The notes below the pieces were generated by a model, which was given only the letters and a program-made list of their open reading frames with translations, did not search any database and had not been told where the DNA came from. A stretch of 64,000 nt of DNA from Micromonospora sp. CCTCC AA 2012012 (lineage in GTDB: Bacteria > Actinomycetota > Actinomycetes > Mycobacteriales > Micromonosporaceae), in assembly GCF_040499845.1 (NCBI RefSeq), contig NZ_CP159342.1, positions 1,550,001 to 1,614,000 of the forward strand, read 5' to 3'. Both the position numbers and the translations under genes were made by a program. Position 1 is the stretch's first letter. Each line of letters begins with the position of its first letter. Shown here one piece after another: positions 9,253 to 16,483 of the stretch.

Positions 9253-9989
9253 CCGCCCGACCGGTGCCCGCCCGCCGTCGGCTGCGCCGCTTCCTGCCAC
9301 CGCAGCACGGTGCCTGGGCGATGCTGCTGCTGCCGTACACCGCCGGGGTCGTGCTGGTCGGCTGGCGCTGGCCGGACCTGCCGTTGCTCGGCGCGTGGCT
9401 GGCCGGTTACCTCTTCTCGTACTACGCGTTCCAGGCGGTCAAGAGCCGCCGGCCGCGCCGCTACGCCGACCAGCTGCTGACCTACGGCCTGCTCACGGCG
9501 CCGCTCGCGGTGGTCGTGCTGGTCGCCCGGCCGGCGGTGCTCTGGTACGCCCCGGGCTACGCCGTCCTGCTCGCGGTGAACGCCGGGTACGCCTGGCGGC
9601 GGCGGGAGCGGGCCCTGCTCAACGATCTCGCCTCGGTGGCGCAGAGCTGCCTGCTGGTCTTCGTCCTGGCCACCGTGGCCGAGGTGCCGCCCACCCGGGT
9701 GGTGCCCGCGTTCGTCGCCCTGACGCTGTACCTGACCGGCACCGTCCTGTATGTCAAGACGATGATCCGGGAGCGGGGCGACGTCGGTCACCTGCGCCTC
9801 TCCATCGGCTTCCACGCGGTCGCCCTGCTCGTGGCGGGCTGGCTCGACGCGCTGCTGGCCCCGGTCTTCCTGCTGCTGCTGGCCCGGGCGGTGGTGTTGC
9901 CGCGCCGACGGCTCCGCCCGGCACCGGTCGGGGTGATCGAGATCGGGTGCAGCCTGCTCGTCCTGGCGGTGGTCCTGGTCGCGCGCTGA
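9249..9989 (+). CDS. YwiC-like integral membrane protein
   Basis: A 246-residue membrane protein with about seven hydrophobic segments. The signature PPQHGAWAMLLLP near residue 17 and the FQAVKSRRPRRYADQ loop are typical of the YwiC family. Bacillus subtilis ywiC lies next to the nar/fnr/arfM anaerobic respiration genes, so the neighbourhood here repeats a known association. The molecular function is unknown. It is translationally coupled to the upstream Cys-containing regulator by a 4-base ATGA overlap. Confidence 0.85.
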   Translation: MTARPVPARRRLRRFLPPQHGAWAMLLLPYTAGVVLVGWRWPDLPLLGAWLAGYLFSYYAFQAVKSRRPRRYADQLLTYGLLTAPLAVVVLVARPAVLWYAPGYAVLLAVNAGYAWRRRERALLNDLASVAQSCLLVFVLATVAEVPPTRVVPAFVALTLYLTGTVLYVKTMIRERGDVGHLRLSIGFHAVALLVAGWLDALLAPVFLLLLARAVVLPRRRLRPAPVGVIEIGCSLLVLAVVLVAR

Positions 9990-10061
9990 CCGTCCGTCCG
10001 CTGGGGACGCCCGAGGTGCCGCCCGATCCGGGAGGTGCGTTGCGGTGATCGCATCGCTACG

Positions 10062-11288
10062 ATGGGTCAGCGTTCCCGACGGAAGAGAGGCCGCCCCCGC
10101 GTGCGATGCCCGGCCAGTCGTCCCGAGTCCCCGGTGGTGCCGGGTCGGCCGGTGTCGGGTTCCCCCGACCGGGGTCGACTCCTCCGGCGGGTCGCGCTGA
10201 TTCTGGCCGCCGTGGGCGCCGGCTTCCTGGCGGCCGCTCTGTTCGGCGGGCCGGCGGCCGCGAGCGACCCGGCTGGCGGCAGCTCCGGTGACGCCCGCGA
10301 GCCCCTCGTCTCCCCGCTGATCGGGGCGACCGTGCGGGTCGCCCTCGGCGGCACGTCGACCACGCCCGCATCGCGGAGCACGCCGACGCCGACCGTCGGA
10401 GCCGACGACCGTCCGGTGCGCCGACCGGCCGTCCCGATCGGGACCACGGTCGGCGGCATTCACCGGGCGCGGTCGACGACCGCACCGGGCCGACCCGAGG
10501 TGGCCGCCGGACCGGCGACCCGTACGCCGGTGGTGGCAGGGGTGGTCGGGCGGCCCGCGGTCCGGCCCGGCCCCGCCCGCGCCGACCGGCGGGCGGTTCC
10601 CGGTGCGGACGTCGGGTCCCGGGCCGTCGACCGGCGACGGCAGCCGGTCTCCGCCGGGGTGGCCGCGCCCGGCTCGATCCTGACGCCGGCCGGACCGTCC
10701 GTGGTGGGGCTCGTCGTCGCCCCCCTGCGGCAGGTGCTGCGGGTCGTCTGCGCCGGGCCGGTCGGAGCCGTCGTCACGGCGTTCACCCGGGTCACCGATG
10801 CCGTGCTGGCGCCCGTTCTCGGCGCGGTGACCGCTCCGATCCTCGGGCCGCCGGCGCCGTCGTCCCCGTCGCCGCCGCCGTCCGGGGCGGGGGTGGCTCC
10901 GGTGTCCGGCCCGCCGGCCGTGCCGCTGCCCGCGGCTCCGAGGTCAGCCGGCACGCCGCAGCCGCACGCGATACCGGTGGTGCCGGGTGTGGTCCCGGCG
11001 CCCGCGTCCGCCAGCGGATTCGGGCCGACGCGGTCGGCCGGATCGGTGGGGCCGGTCGGGTCCGGCGGCGCCCGGGTGCGCCTGGCGCTGGCGTCGTCGC
11101 CTCGCCCCGCCGGGCCGTTGCCTCTCACCGACCAGGCCGCCGCCGCGGCCCCGCACGGACCGCAGCCCGGCTCCGGTCTCTCCGCCGCGGCCGGCTGGTT
11201 GACGCGGTGCGCCGCGGGCCGGGCCCGCGAGGCCGGGACGCTCGTCGTCCCCGGCCGGTCTCCCTCGGTGGTCGCCCGCCCCGGCTGA
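10062..11288 (+). CDS. Pro/Ala/Gly-rich exported protein of unknown function
   Basis: About 408 residues with no recognised domain. After a basic N-terminus (SRRKRGRPR) a hydrophobic stretch (LILAAVGAGFLAAALFGG) followed by PAAAS looks like a signal peptide or membrane anchor near residues 45-70. The rest is low-complexity Pro/Ala/Arg/Val with one more hydrophobic patch (VVGLVVAPLRQVLRVV). Third-position G/C bias favours this strand and frame over long open frames on the opposite strand. The start is uncertain: no good ribosome site precedes ATG 10062, and an in-frame GTG lies at 10035. It precedes the lanthipeptide regulators, but a role in that locus is not shown. Confidence 0.55.
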   Translation: MGQRSRRKRGRPRVRCPASRPESPVVPGRPVSGSPDRGRLLRRVALILAAVGAGFLAAALFGGPAAASDPAGGSSGDAREPLVSPLIGATVRVALGGTSTTPASRSTPTPTVGADDRPVRRPAVPIGTTVGGIHRARSTTAPGRPEVAAGPATRTPVVAGVVGRPAVRPGPARADRRAVPGADVGSRAVDRRRQPVSAGVAAPGSILTPAGPSVVGLVVAPLRQVLRVVCAGPVGAVVTAFTRVTDAVLAPVLGAVTAPILGPPAPSSPSPPPSGAGVAPVSGPPAVPLPAAPRSAGTPQPHAIPVVPGVVPAPASASGFGPTRSAGSVGPVGSGGARVRLALASSPRPAGPLPLTDQAAAAAPHGPQPGSGLSAAAGWLTRCAAGRAREAGTLVVPGRSPSVVARPG

Positions 11289-11486
11289 GGCCTGTCTCTC
11301 CGCCCCGGCGGCCGGCCCGCACCCCGGTCCGCCCGCCGGCGTGGACGAACGGTGCCCCGGCCTGCCCGCCGTGGTGGGTGCCGTGGGCCCCGGGCCTGTC
11401 CGTTCGCGCGCGAGCGGCCCCGACCGGACCTGGTGGAGGAGTTGGGACGGTGGCCGGCGTGACGCGTACCCCGAGATCGGAGAGAC

Positions 11487-12095
11487 GTGGCGATCCACGT
11501 TGTCGTGGCCGAGGACATGGGACTGCTGCGCGGTGCGCTCTGCGCCGCGCTGTCGAGTGAGGAGGACATGAACGTCGTCGCCGACGTGCCGGACGGCGGC
11601 GACCTGTTGACGGTGGTCCGGCGGTGCCGGCCGGACGTGGTGGTGCTGGCGCTGACGCCGGAACTGCCCGACCCGGTCGCGGTGGTCGCCGGCATCACCG
11701 TCGAGGTGCCCGACACCGCCGTGCTGGTGATGAGCCACCGGTGGAGTCCGGCGCTGGTGGAGGCCGCCCTGGCGGCCGGGGCGCGGGGACTGATCGGCAA
11801 GGACGGGTCGCTCGTGGACCTGGTCCGGGCGATCCGTGCGCTCGCCGCCGGGGAACGGGCGATCGATCCGGCCGCCGCCGTGGCGGTGCTGAGTCCACGG
11901 GAGGTGCCGCTGACCGCCCGGGAGTTGGACGTGCTGCGGGTGGCCGCCGAGGGTCTTCCGCTGAAGGAGATCGCCGCCCGGCTCTTCCTGGCACACGGGA
12001 CGGTGCGCAACCACCTGTCCGCGATCCTGCGCAAGACCGGGGCCCGCAACCGGATGGAGGCGGTGTGGCGCGCCCGGCGTGACGGCTGGCTCTGA
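11487..12095 (+). CDS. NarL/FixJ-type regulator with receiver lacking the phospho-acceptor Asp (RamR-like)
   Basis: A 202-residue protein: receiver-like domain (1-120) plus LuxR-type HTH (about 140-200; LTARELDVLRVAAEGLPLKEIAA, HGTVRNHLSAILRKTG). The acidic pair near the N-terminus (VVVAEDM) and the Lys (LIGKDGS) remain, but the phosphorylation site reads DVVVLALTPELPD, with Ala where Asp is normal. It is therefore probably not switched by a histidine kinase. The terminal GWL after GARNRMEAVWRARRD resembles the RamR/AmfR group. GTG start with GGAGAG just upstream. It points toward, and lies beside, the SapB-type genes, so it is a candidate pathway regulator. Confidence 0.85.
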   Translation: MAIHVVVAEDMGLLRGALCAALSSEEDMNVVADVPDGGDLLTVVRRCRPDVVVLALTPELPDPVAVVAGITVEVPDTAVLVMSHRWSPALVEAALAAGARGLIGKDGSLVDLVRAIRALAAGERAIDPAAAVAVLSPREVPLTARELDVLRVAAEGLPLKEIAARLFLAHGTVRNHLSAILRKTGARNRMEAVWRARRDGWL

Positions 12096-12217
12096 CCGTC
12101 GGCGGGCGGGCACCGGCAGGGTTTCGGGGCCCGCCCGCCACCGTGCGCACCGGTCCGTAACGTGTTTGAATGCTGACGTTGAGTGATCGGTGTAGACGAA
12201 TGCCGGAAAGGTTCACC

Positions 12218-12802
12218 GTGATTCGTACCCTGCTCGCTCTGGACGGTGCCCTGGTGCGCGGCGCGCTGTCCTGCGTCCTGGCCGCCGAGGACGACATCAG
12301 CGTGGTCGCGGAGGTGGACCGCGGCGACGCGGTCCGGCCGGCGGTCCGGGCCCAGCGCCCCGACGTCGTGGTCGCCGATCTGGACCTCGTCGCGGGGGAC
12401 GCCTCCGGCCCGGCCGGCGCCTGTCCCCTCCTGCTGCTCGCCCATCCCCGACGGGCCCGGGGGTTGCGCGGCATGCTCTCCGCGACCCGGGCGGTCGGCA
12501 TCCTCGGCAGCGACGTCACCCCGCAGCGGGTGGTCGACGGGATCCGGCGACTGGCCCGCCGGGAGGCGGTGCTCGACGCGGACCTGGTGGTGGCGGCGCT
12601 GCACGCGGACGGACCGTTGACCAGCCGGGAGACCGAGGTGCTGTCGCTGACCGCGGCCGGCGCGCCCGTGGCCGAGGTCGCGGTGTCGCTGGGGCTCAGT
12701 TGCGGCACCGTCCGTAACCATCTCGGCCGGATCGCCCGCAAGGTGGGCGCGCGTACCCGGGTGGAGGCCGTCCGGGTGGCCCGCGAGGCGGGCTGGATCT
12801 GA
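12218..12802 (+). CDS. Second NarL/FixJ-type regulator with atypical receiver (RamR-like)
   Basis: A 194-residue relative of the preceding gene. The start is set at GTG 12218, which follows GGAAAGG by six bases and aligns the N-terminus (VIRTLLALDGALVRGAL) with its neighbour; upstream in-frame ATGs at 12170 and 12200 are less likely. The receiver keeps an Asp at the phosphorylation position (DVVVADLDLV) but lacks the paired acidic residues and the conserved Lys (ILGSDVT). The HTH (LTSRETEVLSLTAAGAPVAEVA, CGTVRNHLGRIARKVG) and GWI ending are intact. The stop is only 8 bases from the convergent end of the ABC transporter gene. The two regulators look like a tandem duplication with complementary decay. 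Confidence 0.85.
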   Translation: MIRTLLALDGALVRGALSCVLAAEDDISVVAEVDRGDAVRPAVRAQRPDVVVADLDLVAGDASGPAGACPLLLLAHPRRARGLRGMLSATRAVGILGSDVTPQRVVDGIRRLARREAVLDADLVVAALHADGPLTSRETEVLSLTAAGAPVAEVAVSLGLSCGTVRNHLGRIARKVGARTRVEAVRVAREAGWI

Positions 12803-12810
12803 CCGGCGGT

Positions 12811-14562
12811 TCAGCTCCGCCGGGCGGCGGCCCTCCCTGGTGGCACCGGAAGACCGTCCCAGGCGCCGACGAGCTGCCGGTAGGTCGCGGAGCGGGCCAG
12901 CAGCTCCTCGTGCGTGCCGAGGAGCGGCTCGTCGCCGTCGAGCACCAGCACCCGGCGGGCCCGCAGCGCGGAGCTGATCCGGTGCGCTATCACCACCAGG
13001 CTGCCGGGCCGCCGCGCGAAGGCGTCCTCGACCGTCGCCTCCAGCGCCGGGTCGAGGTGACAGGTCGCCTCGTCGAGGATCACCAGCGGGGCGGGTGCCA
13101 GCCAGGCCCGGACGGCGGCGATGAGCTGCCGCTCGCCGGCCGACAGCACGGCCGGCGTGACCGGCGCGGCCAGCCCGCCGAGGCGGCGCGCCAGCGGGCC
13201 CGCGCCCAGCGTGTCGAGGGCCGCCGTCAGCGTCCGGTCGTCGGCGTCGGGCCGCAGGTAACGCAGGTTGTCGGCGAGGGATGCGGTGAAGACGTACGCC
13301 TCCTGCGGGACCAGCACCCGCAGCCGGGCGAGCGCGGCCGGGTCGGTGCCGGTCACCGTCGTACCGGCCAGCTCGACCGTGCCGGACTGCGCCGGCACCA
13401 GCCCGGCCAGCAGCGCGGCCAGGGTGGACTTGCCGACGCCGCTCGGCCCGACCACGGCGAGATGGTCGCCGTCGGCCAGGGTCAGCGAGAAGTCCGACAG
13501 GACGGGCTCGGCCCGCGGCCCGTAGCGGAAGGTCAGCCCGCGGGCCCGTACGGCGGGGGACGGGCCCGGGGACGGGGTCCGGGCGGCCGGCGCAGCCGGA
13601 TCGTCGGGCAGCGGGCAGGTGCGCAGGATGTTCTCCAGGGTCACCGCGTAGCGCAGGCCACCGCCGCCGACGCCCTGCACGAGGGTGTGCAGCGCCGGCT
13701 GCAGCCCCGTGGAGAGATAGATCAGCGCACCGAGCACCGCGCCCGCGGTCAGCCCTCGCGTGACCAGCCACGGCGCGGCCAGCAGCAGCACCACCAGCGG
13801 CAGCCAGCCGCCGATGCCGAGGCTGACGCTGCGCACGGCGGCCATCCGGGCGACCGTCCGTTCGGCGGCGGCCTGGGCCGACACCCGACGTTCCACCTCG
13901 GCCACGACGCGCTCCTGCGCGCCGCAGGCGAGCACGTCCCGGTGCCCGGCCAGCGCGGTCGCCGCGGCCTGGCCGAGCTGCTCGCCGGCCCGGACGTACG
14001 CGCGCTGGTGCCCGGCCATCGCCGGTAGCGCGGCGACGAAGACCGCCAGGCCGACGACCAGCGGCGCGGCGGCCAGCGCCGCCACCACCGGGGCCAGGGC
14101 GAAGAGGCCGATCAGGGCGGCGCCGGCGGCGAAGAGGAAGCCCCGGGTCACCATCAGCAGGCCACCGAAGGTGTCCCGGACGATCTCCACCTGGTGCGTC
14201 AGCCGGGCCACGGCGGCGCTGTCCGGGCGTCCGCCGGGCCGGGTGGCGTCGCGGAGCGCGGCGCGGACCACCCGGGCGGCGAGTTCGTCGCGGAACGGCT
14301 CGACCACCGCGCCGAGACTCCGGTACGTCCGGCCGGTGGCCGCCGCGCCCACCAGCACGGCCACCGCCAGGGCCGCCAGCCAGGCCAGGCCGGTGCCGAG
14401 CCGCCCGGCCAGGAAGCCGTCGTCGACGGCACGGGCCACCAGGTAGCCGGAGAGCAGCGCGGGGACCGACTCGACCAGCGACCACCCGGCCAGCCGGCTG
14501 AGGTCCCGCCGCCGGGCGTGCAGCGCCTGCCAGGTCAGCCGGCGTACGCCGGAACCGGTCAC
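12811..14562 (-). CDS. ABC transporter, fused permease-ATPase (RamB-like)
   Basis: A 583-residue half-transporter: an N-terminal six-helix membrane domain (about 20-310) and a C-terminal nucleotide-binding domain with Walker A GPSGVGKST (near 378), signature-like LSAGERQLIAAVRAWL and Walker B LVILDEATCHLD. It starts with GTG at 14562, which overlaps the stop of the upstream transporter gene (GTGA), so the two are translationally coupled and probably form a heterodimer. By position behind the SapB-type precursor it corresponds to one of the RamA/RamB exporters thought to export SapB-like morphogenetic peptides. The transported substrate is inferred from context only. Confidence 0.88.
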   Translation of the reverse strand: MTGSGVRRLTWQALHARRRDLSRLAGWSLVESVPALLSGYLVARAVDDGFLAGRLGTGLAWLAALAVAVLVGAAATGRTYRSLGAVVEPFRDELAARVVRAALRDATRPGGRPDSAAVARLTHQVEIVRDTFGGLLMVTRGFLFAAGAALIGLFALAPVVAALAAAPLVVGLAVFVAALPAMAGHQRAYVRAGEQLGQAAATALAGHRDVLACGAQERVVAEVERRVSAQAAAERTVARMAAVRSVSLGIGGWLPLVVLLLAAPWLVTRGLTAGAVLGALIYLSTGLQPALHTLVQGVGGGGLRYAVTLENILRTCPLPDDPAAPAARTPSPGPSPAVRARGLTFRYGPRAEPVLSDFSLTLADGDHLAVVGPSGVGKSTLAALLAGLVPAQSGTVELAGTTVTGTDPAALARLRVLVPQEAYVFTASLADNLRYLRPDADDRTLTAALDTLGAGPLARRLGGLAAPVTPAVLSAGERQLIAAVRAWLAPAPLVILDEATCHLDPALEATVEDAFARRPGSLVVIAHRISSALRARRVLVLDGDEPLLGTHEELLARSATYRQLVGAWDGLPVPPGRAAARRS

Positions 14563-16286
14563 GACGCACCGCCGGCCGGCCGGAAGACCGCGCGGTACGC
14601 CGGGTCCGCCCAGAGCCGCCGGTGCGGAGCGAGGCCGCGCAGCCGGCCGTCGTCGAGCCAGGCGACCAGGTCGGCCGCCTCGGCCGTCGCGGTCCGGTGG
14701 GTGACCACCAGGCGGGTACGCTCGCCGGCCCGCCCGGCCACCGCCTGGGCGATCCGGTGTTCGGTGGCGGTGTCCAGGTTGGACGTGGCGTCGTCCAGGA
14801 TGAGCAGCCGTTCGGCGGCGAGGGCGCGGGCCAGACCGAGCCGCTGGGTCTCCCCACCGGAGAGCGGGGTCTCCGCCAGCGGGGTGCGGTAGCCGTCGGG
14901 CAGCCGGGCGACGACGTCGTCGACCGCCGCCGTCCGGGTCGCCCGCAGCACGGCCGGGGTGGCGGGTGCCCCGTCGGCCGGCGGGGCGGCCGACGCGGCG
15001 GGCAGCGCCAGCCCGACCGCGTCGTGCACCGTCGCGCCGATCAGCACCGGCCGGTCGAAGGCGTAGCCCACGGCCCGGCGCAGCGCCCCCGGATCGAGGT
15101 GGGGCAGGGGCACCCCGTCGAGGCACACCTCGCCCGAATCCGGGTCGTGCAGCCGTCCCGCCACCGCGGCCAGGGTGGACTTGCCGGCCCCGGAGGTCCC
15201 GACGACGGCCACCGTGGCGCCGGCCGGGACGTCCAGGTCGACCCGGTCCAGGACGGGCCGGCCGTCGTCGGCGCGGACGGTGACCCGGCGCAGGCGCAGC
15301 GCGCCGCGGCCGGGCCGGAGGGCCCGGTCGCCGCCGGTCATGACCGGTCGGGTCAGCAGCTCGGCGACCCGGTGGGCGCCCGCCCGGCTGCGGACGAGGT
15401 GGTTCAACGTGGCGAGCACACCGCCCAGCCCGGCGCCCATGGCGGCGTACCGGACGGCGGAGACGAGCTGTCCCGGGGTGAGCCAGCCGGCGGTCAGCGC
15501 GTACCCGCCGACGGCGACCACGCTCAGGTGCAGCAGGGGCGCCACGGCGGAGGTACGCGCGCTGGCGCGGGCCAGCAGCTCCCAGCCGCGTCGACCGTGC
15601 CGACCGAGCTCGGGCAGGCCGGCCAGGACCCGCTCCGCCTCGTGCCGGCCGGTGGCGGCGGCGGCGATGGTCCGCGCGCCGGTCAGCGACTCCAGCAGCC
15701 GGCCGGCGATGCTGCCCAGCGCCCGCTGGTAGTGGCGGGCGACGGCCGAGGCGTCGGTGACGAAGGCGCGCATGAGGACGGTGAGCAGCCCGAGTCCGGC
15801 GAGCAGGGTCACGCCGAGCGCCGGCTCGATGAGGGTGAGGGCGACGACGCTGCCCAGCGGCGGCAGCGCGGTCACCACGGCCAGCACCAGCGAGTTGCCG
15901 GCCTGACCCGCGTCGGCGGCCTGGCCGACCAGCCGGCCGACGAGGTCACCGACCGGATGGTGCCGGGTGGCGCGCACGTCCAGCGCGAAGAGGTGACGCA
16001 GGAACCGCCGGCGGAGTCGGGCGGTGGCGCGGGCGGCGCCGTATCCGCCGGCCAGGTCGGTGCCGGTGTCGGTGCCGACGAGGACGACGACGAGGCCGCA
16101 CGCGCAGATCGCCCACCAGGGGGAACCGCCGTCGAGGGCGGCGTCGACGGCGCCGCCGAGCGCCGCGGGGAGCAGCAGTTCGGCGGCCGCGCCGAGCAGC
16201 GCGACCGCCGTGAGCAGGACCGTCCAGCCGCCGCCCGCGCGTACCGTCCGGTGCAGCAGGCGGTCCCCCGGGGCCCACGTCCGCAT
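14559..16286 (-). CDS. ABC transporter, fused permease-ATPase (RamA-like)
   Basis: A 575-residue half-transporter with an N-terminal membrane domain (about 15-300) and a nucleotide-binding domain: Walker A GTSGAGKST (near 366), LSGGETQRLGLARAL signature and LLILDDATSNLD Walker B, then VVTHRTATAEAADLV. The ATG at 16286 follows GGGAGG. It lies 75 bases downstream of the lanthipeptide precursor gene, separated from it by a strong hairpin (16312-16343), and is followed with a 4-base overlap by the second transporter. Together they are expected to export the mature lanthipeptide. Confidence 0.88.
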   Translation of the reverse strand: MRTWAPGDRLLHRTVRAGGGWTVLLTAVALLGAAAELLLPAALGGAVDAALDGGSPWWAICACGLVVVLVGTDTGTDLAGGYGAARATARLRRRFLRHLFALDVRATRHHPVGDLVGRLVGQAADAGQAGNSLVLAVVTALPPLGSVVALTLIEPALGVTLLAGLGLLTVLMRAFVTDASAVARHYQRALGSIAGRLLESLTGARTIAAAATGRHEAERVLAGLPELGRHGRRGWELLARASARTSAVAPLLHLSVVAVGGYALTAGWLTPGQLVSAVRYAAMGAGLGGVLATLNHLVRSRAGAHRVAELLTRPVMTGGDRALRPGRGALRLRRVTVRADDGRPVLDRVDLDVPAGATVAVVGTSGAGKSTLAAVAGRLHDPDSGEVCLDGVPLPHLDPGALRRAVGYAFDRPVLIGATVHDAVGLALPAASAAPPADGAPATPAVLRATRTAAVDDVVARLPDGYRTPLAETPLSGGETQRLGLARALAAERLLILDDATSNLDTATEHRIAQAVAGRAGERTRLVVTHRTATAEAADLVAWLDDGRLRGLAPHRRLWADPAYRAVFRPAGGAS

Positions 16287-16311
16287 CGGTCCTCCCGGTG
16301 GTACGCCGGTT

Positions 16312-16343
16312 GCCCCGGGTGGGCACGTCTGCCCACCCGGGGC
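16312..16343 (-). terminator. Attenuator-like hairpin between lanthipeptide precursor and exporter genes
   Basis: A perfect 13-bp inverted repeat (16312-16324 with 16331-16343; arm GCCCCGGGTGGGC) with a 6-base loop lies 18 bases after the precursor stop and 26 bases before the exporter start. No U-tract follows in the reading direction. Such a structure would stabilise the upstream mRNA or stop part of transcription, giving more precursor than transporter, a common arrangement in peptide operons. The function is inferred from position. Confidence 0.7.
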
Positions 16344-16360
16344 CCCGCGTGGTGAACGGA

Positions 16361-16477
16361 TCAGTTGCAGGTCGTGACGGAGAGCGAGCTGTCGCCGCAG
16401 AGCAGCAGGCTCGCCCGGCTACCACCGTTGCGGTCGGCCGGAGCCATCTCCAGACCCTGAAGGTCGAGAAGCGCCAT
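16361..16477 (-). CDS. ramS: SapB-like class III lanthipeptide precursor (RamS/AmfS family)
   Basis: A 38-residue peptide gene below usual length cut-offs. The leader begins MALLDLQGLEMAP, containing the conserved LxLQ-type hydrophobic recognition motif for LanKC enzymes. The core segment SRASLLLCGDSS followed by LSVTTCN is, from memory of the SapB precursor, almost identical to the Streptomyces coelicolor core (Ile replaced by Val; Thr before Gly-Ser replaced by Gly). Two Ser-x2-Ser-x3-Cys units are present (S20/S23/C27 and S30/S33/C37), the pattern for lanthionine or labionin rings. A near-perfect AAGGAGGTGA ribosome site precedes the ATG, and the upstream synthetase gene stops inside that site. 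The product is expected to be a surface-active peptide aiding aerial growth. Confidence 0.93.
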   Translation of the reverse strand: MALLDLQGLEMAPADRNGGSRASLLLCGDSSLSVTTCN

Positions 16478-16483
16478 GTCGTG

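Noticed and set aside
12170..12217. Earlier start (ATG 12170 or 12200) for the second RamR-like regulator
   Set aside because: GTG 12218 has a well-spaced GGAAAGG site and matches the N-terminus of the neighbouring homologue.
10460..14857. A 1,465-residue minus-strand open frame across the regulator and transporter genes
   Set aside because: Low-complexity Pro/Arg/Ala translation that is out of frame with the transporter ATPase motifs and opposite two clear NarL regulators.
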